Of a DNA stretch of 64,000 bases, positions 21,421-33,662 are shown one piece after another. Made by a program: the position numbers and the translations under genes. Under the pieces are notes generated by a model, which saw nothing but the letters and a program-made list of their open reading frames with translations, searched no databases and was not told where the DNA came from. The DNA lies in the NCBI GenBank assembly GCA_907165275.2, contig OU015649.1, forward strand, positions 2,076,001 to 2,140,000. The letters are read 5' to 3'. Numbering within the stretch: the stretch's first letter is position 1; each line of letters starts with the position of its first letter. The stretch is from Zygaena filipendulae (Eukaryota; Arthropoda; Insecta; Lepidoptera; Zygaenidae).

Positions 21421-22887
21421 GATAATAATTTATGATACTACAGTACGGATACTTAAATAGAGGAATTTCGATTCGTACTACTACAGCAGCAGAAAAGAAA
21501 GCAAAATTGTTTGTTGCAGAAAATCTGCGTGTAAATCATCACGTCGATAAAATTTTATTGATCGATAGACCATAATATTATGTATATGCCTGCGTAGGTA
21601 CACAACTAAGCGTGAGAGTCGTGGCCGATAGCCAACTCTTAAAATAGTCCATCACACACACCGCTTTCCTCACCTTTTGCCACAAGAAATGTGGTCACGT
21701 GGTCACGATTGAATTTATTTATTCCGGACAATGTGTTTACGAAAATGTGTCGGTACCACAGCGCGTTATATCGTTTTATGGCTAATAACAAATTATCATT
21801 AAAATATTAAGCACCGTTATATAATTGCCTTATTCACGTTTGATCTACTTTAGTAGCAGAAAACAATTATATTATTTGCTACAAATTGACAAACAGAATT
21901 TCTTTTTAGATATTTTTGGAGCGCCATTTTTTTAATTTACATCCTTCCAAAGTTATTTGTTTGTGCGTTTTCTTTGTGTTGCAGCTCGAAGCAATTGTGT
22001 GTTTATAATAATAGAGAGAAGATAATCTTCATGAATATATCAATAAGAACAAATAAATGTCTTAGTTCACTCGTTACTGACTAATGGATCGTGATTAGAT
22101 CGATCTCGCAGGAAGTGTACAAACCTACAGGGACCAAGTCTATTTCCTGTACGATTAAGGTTTTCGCAGGCACATTCACCAGTTACCTTGACGGCTACAA
22201 ACGTTCAACTTTGAACCTTATCCCTTTAGAAATAAACACATTTTTTTTGTAAGTCTGACAGTAATTTAATAGAGTTGTGTCCTGCACATGAATGATAAGT
22301 ATTGTTGGTTTAATAAATTAAGTATAATAGTATTAATTATTTAGCAGGTTGATTTGTTATTTGGAAATGTACGTTTCTTAGATGGAAATTGCAGTATCTG
22401 ATGGTATGTGAGCTGGGAACGAGTTGTCGAGCTTGGAATGTTAAATTAAACCAGTATTAATCGGGTCGCTAGAATATACCACCACATTAATTTTTAATAC
22501 GTTTTCTCATATTTAAACGGCATAGAACGTACCGTTAAGACTTGGGTCTGTTTTTATCTAGACTACTATATATGAGTTTAATAGTCTTGTACCTAATATC
22601 TAATAGTCTTCCTCTATTTTTTACATGACGTCATTGTTGCAACGTGGCAACCAGATCGAACTGCATCTTTTAGGCTATAACTTCTAGACAGAAAACGCTT
22701 GACCAACTTATTTACCAATTGAAACGGCATCAGGCTCGTCGTAACTTTCTGCATTGTTGCATTGTAATAAAACATATTGTACCTACAGAATTTCTTCGTT
22801 AGTATCTTGTCTCTGATTGACAAATGGATAGATGGTGGGAATTCGTTTTTTGGTTTATATAAAAAATGTTAATAATTTATATGTTTA
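21421..22887 (+). other. intron 2: no supported feature
   Basis: No coding or repeat signal is recognised. Open frames are short and without motifs. Confidence 0.5.
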
Positions 22888-23115
22888 CTAGCTGTCCCCC
22901 GCGATTTCATCCGCGGTAATTTCGGAGTACCCGCGGAGGTTGCGGGAAAAAAGTACTCTATGTCCTTCAGTTACCGAGGGAATTCCGGGATAAAAACTAT
23001 CCTATCTTTTAAGGTGGACCATTTTATGAATGGTTACAAAATTTTATCAAAATCCGTTCAGTAGTTTCGGAGTCCATCGCGGACAAACAACGTGACACGT
23101 GATTTTAGATTAGAT
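22888..23115 (-). mobile_element. non-autonomous Helitron, 'gtccatcgcggacaaac' subfamily
   Basis: The plus strand starts A|CTAGCTGTCCCCCGCG. It contains 'aaaatccgttcagtagtttc' and 'catcgcggacaaacaacgtg'. The reverse-orientation copy at 50640-50885 shares these blocks. Confidence 0.8.
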
Positions 23116-23329
23116 AATATTTGTAGAACAGAATGTTTATAATATCTATGTTTATAATTATTAATTTAGCTTTTGATGTGATCAAAAACCAGCTATGTAC
23201 CGCTGAATACAAAACACGAAAATATTTTTTCCCGATCTATCTACGCACACAGAAAATGCGTGAATCCCCCCCACACAAAAAATCATTTATACATATTATA
23301 ATGAAATTGTAACAGGTCGATGTCTGTAC

Positions 23330-23592
23330 ATGGGAGATAAAAAAGAAAAAATAAATTTAGGCGACTCTATGAGTGATATAGAAGTCAAAACCGAATACCG
23401 TTTTTGGAATTTTTGTCTGTCTGTCTGTATGTTTGTATTCGTGCTACGCAAAAACTGCTGCACCTTGAATCTGCCATCTGCAAATTAAATGAGGTTTTTT
23501 GTTATATTGCTAAGAGTCTAACTTAGATACTCATGTTTCAATTTTTTCGACATTCCATCTGGAACTCGAGATATAAAAAAAAATGCTGGTCA
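23330..23592 (+). repeat. uncharacterised dispersed-repeat-like segment
   Basis: The sequence has the style of lepidopteran intronic repeats (gtctgtctgtctgtatgttt, then 'tacgcaaaaactgct'). It directly precedes a full-length Helitron. No second copy is seen in this window. Confidence 0.3.
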
Positions 23593-23784
23593 TCCTACTA
23601 ATATTGTGAAAGTGCGGATGTTTGGATATTTGTTACTCAATCACGCAAAAACGGCTGAATGGATTTGGATGAAATTTGGCATGCACGTTGTCAGGGGTAT
23701 AGAAAAGGACATAGGGTACTTTTTATTCCGGAATCCCGGCGGGGACTCCGAATTACCGCGGGTGAAACCGCGGGGCACAGCTAG
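23593..23784 (+). mobile_element. non-autonomous Helitron (Lep1-like), full length
   Basis: It runs A|TCCTACTAATATTGTGAAAG … ccgcgggtgaaaccgcgg..cagCTAG|T. All core blocks are present, including 'ggcatgcacgttgtcagggg'. Confidence 0.9.
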
Positions 23785-23974
23785 TTATTAAATAAAAGTA
23801 TAATACTGACACATAACTTCACAACATGAGGCTATAATGTCACGTGCTTTAACAGCAGGCCGTCGAGTCGGATCGTGCGGTCTCGCTAATCGAGTTTGCA
23901 CAATTGTGATCGCTTCAGTTAACCACCCTTTCGAATGCAAGTTGCAACTTGCAACCTACATTACATACTCGTGA

Positions 23975-24205
23975 TCCTACTAATATTATAAATGTGAAAG
24001 TGTGGATGTTTGGATGTTTGGATGTTTGGATGTTTAGATGTTTGGAAGTTTGTTACTCAATCACGCGAAAACGGCTGAACGGATTTGGATGAAATTTGGC
24101 ATGCACGTTGTCAAGGGTACAGAGAAGGACATAGGGTACTTTTTATCCCGGAATTCTCGCGGGAACTCCAAAATTACCGCGGATGAAACCGCGAGGCACA
24201 TCTAG
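23975..24205 (+). mobile_element. non-autonomous Helitron (Lep1-like) with expanded GGATGTTT repeats
   Basis: It runs A|TCCTACTAATATTATAAATG … ccgcggatgaaaccgcg..catCTAG|T. The 5' region carries about five direct copies of the 8-bp unit ggatgttt, more than in sister copies, which shows internal repeat-number variation. Confidence 0.9.
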
Positions 24206-25795
24206 TATTTTATAATTTCAAGTTGTGACAAGTTTATGAATCGTTTACATACGTTCATTCCCATTGAGTTTAGTCAGTTTTGTGATCATTTTTCAAGATA
24301 GAAAAAATTCCTTCTGTCGTATTTACTCCTATTATATGTATAACCCAAATAACTAACCTATTGGAACCGTTGCCACCGCCAGGCTACCTGCAGATTTTTC
24401 AATTTTGTTTTTTTTATAATAATATCATATCATCTATCGATTTACTAATTTTTATTTTCCACTGAATATCTTAAAATTAAAAAACAGTAGATACAAGACA
24501 TTGTTTTGGCCAAAGACATTGTAAGAGATTCTCTTTTAATATCTTTGGTTTTGGCATTAGGTTCGTTGCACTTTGTTGCCATTACTCTCCTTGTGTGTTA
24601 TCTTCCGAGAAGTTATATGCACTTCTCGATGCGTTTCACTCTCCTCCGACTTATTGACGTGACTGATTTACGATAAAATAAATAATGTTCTAGAACACTT
24701 GATAGTGTGAAGGGTTAATTGGATCTGATTTATCATTTGCTTTAGCACAATATTGTGTACCGCAAATTTGTTGTTAGGTCTATATCTATTTAGTTTTAGA
24801 AGTATGATAAATTCTATTAATTAGGATTAGTGATACGAAGTAAAAATATACAATGATGAAGTGATTATAAAATAATATAATTATTTATAATTTGATATCA
24901 TACTTAATTTCTGCCTAGTCTGGTTTATTTCACAATCGTACGAAACTTTAGTAAAATTTCCTGTGATATTTTCATTTTCTATGTTTTATGCTGTTTAAAC
25001 CACTATTTAACAGCTTTTCGAGAATCATTTTGATGCATCACCCGTGGACCCTTATCTCACCTCTCATCATTACCTTCAAAATTATGTCTTGAACAGAAAT
25101 ATGTGGACGTAGAAGCAGTAGAACTGTAAGACTCGCTCAAAGTAAACAAAACAAATTTCGGCAGGAATTTTGAGTTTATGAATGAGTGGCCTACTTCTTA
25201 TGTTGTCTACCGTTTGTTTTCGCCGCTCACCGCTTAGCGCGCCGCAATTTGCGCCGCAGTCGTCGCCGCTCTTGGCTGTGGCGAGGGGGTGGGTAACTGG
25301 TACACCAGCATCAGGAATCAGGATACAATATGTTTGTGTGATGGAAATTTGTTTTTATCCTTAGTCTACCAACAAAAGTATACTTACATAATTTTTATCC
25401 GGTACCCATTGTATCTATGTACAAGTTATTGTTCATGTCCAGGCAGTATTATAATATTACTATTATTAAAGTAAAATTATTCGGATATTAATGTATAGCT
25501 GAATTTACGATAACTTGGACTATTTTAAGTAGAAGCTAAGCAAAGTAAAACATATCCATGACCTATATTATACATATATAGCCATATGCGTTCTATAAAT
25601 GAATTGAACCCACTCACCCATACCAAGCTTTTAGCAAAGGGGTGAGTCGAATACGAGCCTTTCGTTTTTCCATTTAGACCTAATATTGTGTAATGGAGCC
25701 ACATGTTGTTTCCTACTTATTAGGTCGATCTATTTCAGTGCGTTATCGTTGCGAGCATTGCCAATGTTCGACCATGATACTAATGCTGGCCAGTA
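24206..25795 (+). other. intron 2: no supported feature
   Basis: AT-rich sequence with a short GC-rich patch near 25215-25290 (cgccgctcaccgcttagcgc…). A 60-codon frame lies there but shows no recognisable motif. Confidence 0.45.
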
Positions 25796-25799
25796 CGTT

Positions 25800-25985
25800 T
25801 AGAGTTTTTTAATTGACTTCAAAAAGGAGAAGGTTATCAATTCGGATGTTTATATATATTTTTTTTATGTATGTTCGGGCATAACTCCGTCATATATAGA
25901 AGGATTTGCAAAATTCTTTTTTTGTTCGAAAGAGACAGACAACGGAACTCTTGAAGTCGGTTGAATTTTTTTGTTAAAATTTTGT
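25800..25985 (+). repeat. dispersed 'gacttcaaaaaggag' repeat
   Basis: It contains 'attgacttcaaaaaggagaa' near its start and the complementary-type end 'cttgaagtcggttgaatttt'. The same motif occurs inverted at 56375-56405. It is a common style of lepidopteran intronic repeat with no ORF. Confidence 0.55.
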
Positions 25986-28225
25986 TATTTCTCTAGAAAC
26001 TTATGTATTTTTTATTCGCCCCAATATTTCAGTAACAACGCAATTTTTGAAAAGTTGGACTCGAATATGAATCGAATTGAGATGCACACTAATTATCGTA
26101 GACTTTAGTTACTCAAATCAGCAGTTCTATTTATACATACAATGATGCAAATCACCAGCAGAATCATAACAACATGTCAACAGATCGTATTGAATAATGT
26201 GATCAAAGAATTTAATAGCCGATAACCCCGGTGTCATTGTATCGTGTTATCAATGAAACTACTCATATATAGGCGCTCGCGCTGTAAACAAGCGCGACTC
26301 GGCATGAGGTTATCTCTTAGGTAACAGAGTCTCGTGCTCTCTCCATTGTTTACTGTATAGTGTATCGCATAAATTGACTCCGAACAATTGACTGTTTTGC
26401 ATCGACTGTGCTTCCAAAAAGGGAGAAATCACAGTAATTAGACACTATGTTTCCAGAGATCTTCTCTCATTATTTCAGTTGGTCTCCGTTTATCGCTGGT
26501 TAATGCGAACATTGTGGAGGCAAAACCTAGTTTTTGTTATGCTTTCAATAATGAAGAAGAAAAGTTTGTTGCTTTGTAGGGGAATCACTGGAACTACTGA
26601 ATCACTAGCATTTTTTTGTCATCAGTAGAAAGATACAGTATCACTGTGAACTTTCAACAACAACGTAAATTCACGTGGACTGCGGGTGGAACCGCTGGGA
26701 ACAGCTATAGGATATATAGTAACTAGTACATTAGATCATGGAATCAAACATAGGGTACTTTCCAATTTCCATCCAAATATAAAGAGTTCCTGAGGAAATT
26801 TAGAAATTGACTTGGGCGAAACTGCAGATGTAACTCCTAATGTACAATGTTTTATAAAAAAATTCACACTAGTGCTGTACCACAATCGACTCACGGCTAC
26901 GAAAGATTCACGTACGCTACACCGATGGTATAAAGCCCAGCTATTTCCGAATCCGCCTTGTATATTCGCTCTGCCAAAATTAGTACCATCGCTCTTGCAC
27001 ATAATACATACTGGAGCGGGAATAGCAGCCGCTGTATTTATTTTATTCAACCGCACACGCGAACAAAAAAGACGCTGTATTTTGGGACTTCATTTACGTA
27101 GCGGTCATATCCCATAGTTGCTTAGCATAGTTACATAGAAGGAAAGATGTTGATTCCTATATGTCACTGATTTCAAGAAAAAGTACTTGCAGAAATGGAC
27201 AAGTATTTTTTAAATATATTTTGTACAAATGGAATCTTCTCGAAATAGGTCTACGTAAATTTGTTCTTTAGGACTGTTACCAGGAACTGCTGGTTTAACA
27301 CAAGTGTGACTTTAATAAATAAACTTCGGTCTAAATCTCCATCTTAACGAAGCGCATCAAATTCGCAATTTGACATTTGTCGCTCCACTTTATCCAATAA
27401 AAGTCTATTGTTGGTGACCAGAGGTCGCGTCTCTTGCGCCTGCACTAATCAGGGCTTAACGTTTCGCCCACGTATTGTTCTGCTTTTTTATTTAACTTTC
27501 AGGATGTCTCTGTGTTTGCTGTCGTCTTGACGATTTTTTATTTTGCCTGGTTGTATTGTCCCTATTATTTTTAACGACTCATTTTAATCAATAATATCCT
27601 CCTTTTTATTGTAACAACTTATTTTATTCTATTATCTGTTCTGTATTAAAATTGTGTATTATCATATTATTGTTTCACTTTATTATTTAGACCACCACTC
27701 TCCTGAGTAGTAGCTAGCCAGGGATCACAACTCACATGGATCGACCCATTATAAAATTTGTGCATTTCCTTTATCAATTTATTAATAATCGCGTATTAAC
27801 CTGCTCTTGGCTTTTTCCGGTTGCCTTCTTTACCTAATAAACATTACTTATATGGAATTTGCTTTAATTATTTTCTATAATTATGTTACTGTAATTGAAT
27901 GCCCCTAGAAACATTATTTAGCAGACCTGATATTTGTTGTTATAATAACTTACATGCTTTATTCATGTTAACATCATCCTGTTTTTAAACAAATCTAACA
28001 ATAAACAGATCTTGTCCTACAACTTTATAGGCAGTTTACAATTTAAGAAGACACCTGCATCGAAAACTAATTTTATATACAGAACTCAAGGTTGAATGCA
28101 AATGTGCAACGTTATAGAAGCAAAACTTGGAATCTGTGGGTTGCGTTTTCCACAGTTTCAAACGATGGGTCAAAAACTCGTTTTGTATGTTTTTTACTAG
28201 CAACGGTTTTTTGAAATATTTACTT
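25986..28225 (+). other. intron 2: mostly featureless
   Basis: A short Helitron 3' remnant (gactgcgggtggaaccgctgg, then gaacagcta) is visible at about 26660-26706. Frames on both strands at 26736-27117 overlap each other and have no recognisable domain. Confidence 0.45.
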
Positions 28226-28290
28226 GAACATTTGAAGAAGAAGAAGAAGAAGAAGAAAATACATTTATTTCAGCACAACACACAAGACAT
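28226..28290 (-). repeat. (GAA)n run, possible 3' tail of a minus-strand retroelement
   Basis: A (GAA)n run at 28230-28258 is followed by 'tacatttatttcagcacaac'. Read on the minus strand this is ...aataaatgta followed by (TTC)n, the layout of a non-LTR retrotransposon 3' end. The body of the element is not recognisable. Confidence 0.4.
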
Positions 28291-28904
28291 TTCGTGTGCA
28301 AGTTGTCGGTTCATCAAATCTTGCAAAACATTTTTACACCTTAGGCATACTTATGTAAGTTCTTTGACAATCAAATATTATGGTATCATCGAGCTAATCT
28401 GATGATGGAGCAGAGAGGTAGGGCCTGAAAGTTCCTGATAGCAATTAATGGTAGAATTTGAGCTAGTTTTTTTTTTATTGGCATGCGTATCTTCCATTAC
28501 ACGACGATGCGGAAACGGTGCAGAGACCCAACAGGGTCTGGCCCAGATCCTGCGCCCTAGGGATCTTGAGTGTATTCGCTAATAGGTTTGATTGTCGTAC
28601 GCGAACCAATGCTATATGGTTGATGCTCTGACAAACGACTGTCTAAATTTTAAGTAAAAATGGTTATCATTAATTAAATAAATTTAATTTGTATTACTAA
28701 CAATAGTTCATAAGAAATGATGGTACTACCAAAATTGATCCGTGTTCGGTCGAAATAAATGAAATTTATTTATTTATTACGTCTAGAGTTTGAAAATGAG
28801 ATTGACACTGGAACGTCTGAAACTCGGAGATGGAGATTGCAAAGATTATCGTGTTTGGACTCGTTTATTTTGATTAAGCTTGTTTATTAAAAAAAAAAAC
28901 TTCA
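28291..28904 (+). other. intron 2: no supported feature
   Basis: A segment at 28480-28630 has a mixed composition that could be eroded retroelement sequence, but no motif can be assigned. Confidence 0.35.
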
Positions 28905-28955
28905 TTTACGTATTATTTTGGTGTACAATAAAGTGTATTCTATTCTATTCTATTG
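28905..28955 (+). mobile_element. non-LTR retrotransposon 3' tail (ATTCT)n
   Basis: 'gtgtacaataaagtgt' is followed by attctattctattctattg. An AATAAA-like signal next to a pentanucleotide repeat is the signature of a 3' end. The tail type is shared with the insertion at 57625-57985. Confidence 0.55.
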
Positions 28956-29114
28956 TATATTATTCCTATGTAATTGTACAGTAGTTTTCAACTACGTCCC
29001 ATTCGAGTTTCACTGTATCGATCGGATGTTCTTTGCGCTTAGTGGAATTTATTAGATTCAATGTTTGCCCTTAAACGAAAAAATAAAGGGTTTAGGTATG
29101 TTTTGGTTAAAATT

Positions 29115-29215
29115 TGCTACGACAGATGTAGCGAGTTCGATTCCCGTATCAGGGTAACCATAGTATGATAAAAAATTGAGTTTACTCTGAATCTGCGTAT
29201 TTATAGTAGATATTT
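29115..29215 (+). mobile_element. SINE fragment
   Basis: A B-box-like string gagttcgattcccg and the 'tgctac…caggtgt'-like flank match the SINEs at 38655 and 42725. The trailing 'agtttactctgaatctgcg' is also shared in style. Neither an A box nor a tail is clear. Confidence 0.5.
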
Positions 29216-30671
29216 CAGATACGTGTTTGGAAAAAAGTATATACTTACCTAACATATCAGTTGTTTGTATAGTATACGACTCCGAACATTATTATTATTA
29301 GTTTATAAAGTCTATTAGCGACGTCTATGCAAAGTTATTTTTAAAACACTTGATGATCAATGCAACTGTAATTCGGATTAAGCTTTGCTTTTTTGCCGCA
29401 GCTAGAGTAACCTGGTCGGTAGATGTTGATGTTATGTAATTCGCGATAATATTATCTAAATTATCCTTTCATCTATACCTACGTGTTCTGTTTCCATAAC
29501 GAAATAAGTTTAATGTTGCTTACTAGTCTATTAAAATTTAAAAATAAAAAGAGCGCGTTAGTAAAACTACTTGCAACAGATATACATACATTAGAAATAG
29601 ATGTCTACATTGAGCGGAAACTGCGTGATGGAAATGTGCAATCAATATTGCACGTTTCCGTCATCCAAAACCCTTTAGTTACCCTTTAACCTAAAGGAGA
29701 TTAATTTCAAAAATTCATTCGTTACTTCCTTCCTTCAAAACAGTAGATTTGATTACATTCTCGGTATTTTTTTGAAAGACCGGGCAATTCGAATAGTGAA
29801 GTTTCGCTAAGGCTTCTTCGCCAACTTAATTCCAACAACAGTGAAATTTTGACTTTAAACACAGTAGATATAAAGGTCGTAATTTCGTTGTAAGGTTTCG
29901 TTGTATTAATAACACTGTCGATGTTGGCAGTCCCAGAATGTTTTGTACTTAATCAGCTCGCATCGTGTTTGCGTGTGGGCGACCTTGAATGGTGAAGGAC
30001 GACCGCTTTGCGCCCGCGCATCCAGGGGCGTGGCGCACTCGGGCACGCTATCTGCGCGTCGGATCGTACATTTTGGTTTTTAATTTTACCTTAATAATAA
30101 TATTATGTGTTATGTTATGCAGCCTCTTCAAATTCTGCAAAATCGAACTTCATGTCCCGAAACAAATGCACTTACCTACGTTAGATACACATGAAGGAAG
30201 GACAGAGTAAAAGCGACCTTATTGCTAGAAACAATATTTTCAAATCCTTTGAAACCTTTTAAAAATATTTGTTTGTGTATAACTCAATAGTCTCTAACAC
30301 CAGTTAATAAAAGTTAATAGTAAGATAATTAGTGACAACGTCTATAATGTTGCAAAAGTAATAACTCTTTAAACTTCAATAATTAAGAACATTAAGACAA
30401 GAATTGAATAGGTTCCTTCACAATACGGCCCGCTTGTAAAAACTTAAAATCTGTATAGAAGAATAGAACCTAAAGAAAAATCATACATACCTAATAGGTA
30501 CACGTTCAATATCCAAGGAGCTTTGCTCGTAGCGCTGTAGAAATAATAAATATCAAAAGAGTAAGTTTCTTCATAACTTCTTCAGTGAGCGCGTTTATTC
30601 CTTAGCGGTTATCATATTACTTTACCGTAACGTATCATTTATCTACACTGTATTGGTCATATTTGCTTGAT
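29216..30671 (+). other. intron 2: no supported feature
   Basis: AT-rich except for a GC-rich patch at 29985-30070. A frame from ATG 29989 (74 codons) crosses it but contains no recognisable motif. Confidence 0.4.
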
Positions 30672-30815
30672 TTAATTTCGGAGTTCCCGTAAGATTTCCG
30701 GGATATTAGTACCCTATGTCTCCCTACTCAGTAACACTAGTCTCGTATAGGTGAAAGAATTTGGTTAAATAATTTTTGAGTTTATTTATTGCAAACTAAC
30801 TAACGAACACACAAA
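30672..30815 (-). mobile_element. Helitron remnant
   Basis: Blocks 'atttcggagttcccg', 'agtaccctatgtc' and 'gtgaaagaatttggttaa' are in family order, but both termini are missing. Confidence 0.6.
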
Positions 30816-31236
30816 AAAAAATTTGTAAGTTTAGTTAGATGTAGGAAGTTGTTTCTTTTTCCTCGCTTTTAAGTTTATTCGGTATGGCATCCCAAATTCG
30901 GATTGTTTATTTACATTTATTGCTTGATATTAGCAATGAAGTTGTTATTCTATTTCAGGAGGAAAAATTACAATAATAACCGGGAAAATTGAAGTAGGTA
31001 ATTGAAAACAATTACAGCAAACAAAAGCAGTCGTTAAATATTCATGATCCTCAATATTTAAACGTTGTACCTAGTCAACGTAAAGAGAGGTTTAGTGTAA
31101 ATGTTTCCATTGGATGACCTACGCAGAGATAATATTATCTTGAGTTAATATTGTTTTAGCAAAAGTAATCTTTGCTACAATGTTGTTGTGTTCTTAAAGT
31201 TTCAAAGTTTTTTTGCCATCAGTTTAAATATAAAAA

Positions 31237-31440
31237 CTAGCTGTCCCGCGCGGTTTCACTTGCAATTTGCCCTCCTTTTTCACCCCTTAAGTGTAGAATT
31301 TCGGAAAATCCTTTGTTATCGGATGCCTACATCGTACAAAGAACACACCCTCCAAGTTTCAGGTCTCTACGATCAGCGATTTAGGCTGTGCGTAGATCCG
31401 TCAGTCAATCATTCACGACGAAGCATTTTATATGTATAGA
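31237..31440 (-). mobile_element. non-autonomous Helitron, divergent interior
   Basis: The plus strand starts A|CTAGCTGTCCCGCGCGG and ends gtatgtataga. The interior ('cctccaagtttcaggtctct', 'gatccgtcagtcaatcattc') differs from the main type, so only the ends are shared. It abuts the next copy at 31441 exactly. Confidence 0.8.
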
Positions 31441-31647
31441 CTAGCTGTGCCCCGCGGTTTCACCTGCGGTAATTTCGGAATTCCCGCGGGAATTCCGGGA
31501 TAAAAAGTACCCTATGTCCTTCTCTGTACCCCCGACAACGTGCATGCCAAATTTCATCCAAATCCGTTCAGCCGTTTTTGCGTGATTGAGTAACAAACAT
31601 CCAAACATCTAAACATCCACACTTTCACATTTATAATATTAGTAGGA
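31441..31647 (-). mobile_element. non-autonomous Helitron (Lep1-like), full length
   Basis: CTAGCTGTGCCCCGCGG … aatattagtagga|t. All core blocks are intact. It begins at the base following the previous element's last A, forming a head-to-tail pair. Confidence 0.92.
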
Positions 31648-32394
31648 TTATACTATGAGTGAGAATCATATGAAATAATAAAATTACAATAAAGACGTTT
31701 TATACGTAGACTTCAGATAAAAACTAATGACATACGAGCATAACTAATGACATCTCTATAATATACGAGCATTTGATTATTATTGTTGATGACTTAATTT
31801 CTATCACTAAATATCCAGTGTGTGATTCCATGAGTCTCTATAATGTTTTATGTCTCAATATAAAAATGACATAACACCGCGCTGGCCTACACGTTTATCG
31901 TAATAACTTAAATCTCGTATCTCATTAGATTTCTAACATTTTTTTAACTATCTATCATTGCACAATGTTTTTTTCACTCCGTATTAAGAAATAATGTCTT
32001 CGATCATTTGCTGCATATTCAGATGCAATTAAATTTTTATATGTAGATACATACAGTATAATGTTGTGATAAATTCTTTACTTGATAAAAATTGTCTTGC
32101 TGTTGTTTTAATGACGCACGTCTCATAAGTGGCATTTTAATTTATCATCAAATACACGTTGCCCGCAAAAACATTGTTTCTCGTGTCTGTTTGTAGACAC
32201 TTGTCTGATAAAGAAGCGATGGTGTAAACCGGCCCCTGTTGATAATATTTTCACTGTGCCGAGTCTGTGCGAATCGAATGTGTTGCAATCGACATTGCAA
32301 CAAATCGATGATTATCTTCTTCCTTGCATTTATTAACATACTGTTCTCAATTTGAATTTCTCATTTGATCTATATTTATTTATTTAATAGTCAG
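31648..32394 (+). other. intron 2: no supported feature
   Basis: AT-rich, with no recognised coding or repeat signal. Confidence 0.5.
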
Positions 32395-32720
32395 GTGGGC
32401 AGTTGAAGCAACTGATAGATGCCTGTATTGCCTGTATCCAGTTATTATTATTTTTTTATTGTTTTAAATATTTATCTAGTCTGTTTTAAAGTTGTTAATG
32501 TTAGGTGTCAAGATTACTTCTTCTGGTAGCCCATTCCAAAGGTGCAACCACTCTGTTAGCAAAAAAGTGTTTATGTGGCTATATTTCTGGATAGGCACGG
32601 TCTTTGCAGCTTAAACTGATGCCCTCTCAAACGAGTGTCGACTCGAGTTCCACCAGATCATAGTGGCCGTTAAGAACCTTGTACACTTCAATAAGATCTC
32701 CTCGTTCTCGTGATGAATAG
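32395..32720 (-). pseudogene. 3' remnant of a CR1/L2-type non-LTR retrotransposon
   Basis: Translated on the minus strand from about 32713, the frame reads RGDLIEVYKVLNGHYDLVEL, a hallmark of the C-terminal region of CR1/L2-like reverse transcriptase ORFs. After a stop it continues into NRVVAPLEWA and NRLDKYLK, matching the usual 'NRVVN.WN.LP … F…LD.' ending. Several stops show it is decayed. No polymerase core is present. Confidence 0.75.
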
Positions 32721-33191
32721 AATAGTAAAATTGTTTATAATACCACAAAATTTAAGATAAACACAAATAATATTAGATTTGTAATAATTGGTAGCTTGTA
32801 AGAGACGATCTGTATAGCCCGCGGCTACGATTGAGGACGACCTTGCGTGCAAAGTGGATAATCACGGCTCCGCTCGTGAATGTGTCGGTGGGAGATTGGA
32901 TAACAAATATAAATGTGTTTACACTATGAATTTGCATGATATCTATGCGCCGGCCGGTTGAAATTTTTAAAAACATCCTACAGATATATACTTAAGGTTT
33001 TTTTTTAATATTTATTTTATAGAGTCTCTATTGAAACCGTCTTAATCTTGTTTATCTTTCACATTAGCAATTTATTATATTTCAATATAATATTATTGCG
33101 GATATACTTTAAGACCATATTCAAGGTTCTAGTTTTATTTCAATTCTATCATATTCGTGGCACAGCTTTAATCATATTGCTAGATGTATCT
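32721..33191 (+). other. intron 2: no supported feature
   Basis: No recognised signal. A 67-codon frame on the minus strand (32773-32976) has no motif. Confidence 0.45.
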
Positions 33192-33249
33192 GCGGGGCTA
33201 AGATGAGCAACACGATAAAATTTTATCGTGTTGCGCATCTTAGCCCCGC
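33192..33249. repeat. 58-bp near-perfect palindrome (minimal palindromic MITE)
   Basis: gcggggctaagatg and its complement catcttagccccgc bracket caacacgataaaa/ttttatcgtgttg with no loop. Only one base pair breaks the symmetry (a/g at 33206 versus 33235). It is the shortest member of the family at 57332 and 59142. Confidence 0.85.
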
Positions 33250-33261
33250 TGGATCGTAAAA

Positions 33262-33475
33262 ATTCTTACAATTATTATAAATACAAAAGTGAGTTCTTTT
33301 TGTTTATTTGTTTGTTTGTTACGCTTTCATGGCTTAGCGGCTCAACCGATCGCCATTAAATTTTGTATATCTACACGTTGTTAGGGGTACATAGAAGGAC
33401 ATAGTGTACTTTTATCCCGGAATTCCCGCGGGATCTCCGAAATTAACGCGGGTGAAACCGCTGGGAACAGAGTAT
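33262..33475 (+). mobile_element. Lep1-like Helitron with decayed 3' end
   Basis: It begins near 'acaattattataaatacaaa', has the gtttgtttgttacgctttca and 'ggctcaaccgatcgcc' blocks, and ends gcgggtgaaaccgctgggaacag. The final CTAG is mutated to a TATAG-like sequence. Confidence 0.75.
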
Positions 33476-33662
33476 AGTCTCCATTGAAATTAATAGTTTT
33501 GATTTTACCATCATTGTCACTACATATTTCATTTTCGCAATTGGGCTTGATTATATCAAATCATTGAGAATTTCAGCCAGTGCTATCAAAGGATGCTACC
33601 AATTTAGATAAATTTATTTCAATTACTCGGAATGAGATGTAATTGGATTATATTCTTCGCAG

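Noticed and set aside
23990..24055. Short direct repeats (ggatgttt) resembling a repeat array
   Set aside because: The 8-bp units have no spacers and belong to the 5' part of a Helitron, so this is not a CRISPR array.
26736..27117. Opposing frames of about 100 codons each
   Set aside because: They overlap on both strands, neither matches a family, and the region includes Helitron-like scraps.
27346..27480. LTR-like or primer-binding-site-like string (attgttggtgaccagagg)
   Set aside because: No paired LTR or polypurine tract could be identified, and no retroviral-type ORF lies downstream.
29989..30210. Possible small gene in a GC-rich patch (MVKDDRFAPAHPGAW...)
   Set aside because: It is 73 codons without a motif or splice context. 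Patch composition alone is insufficient.
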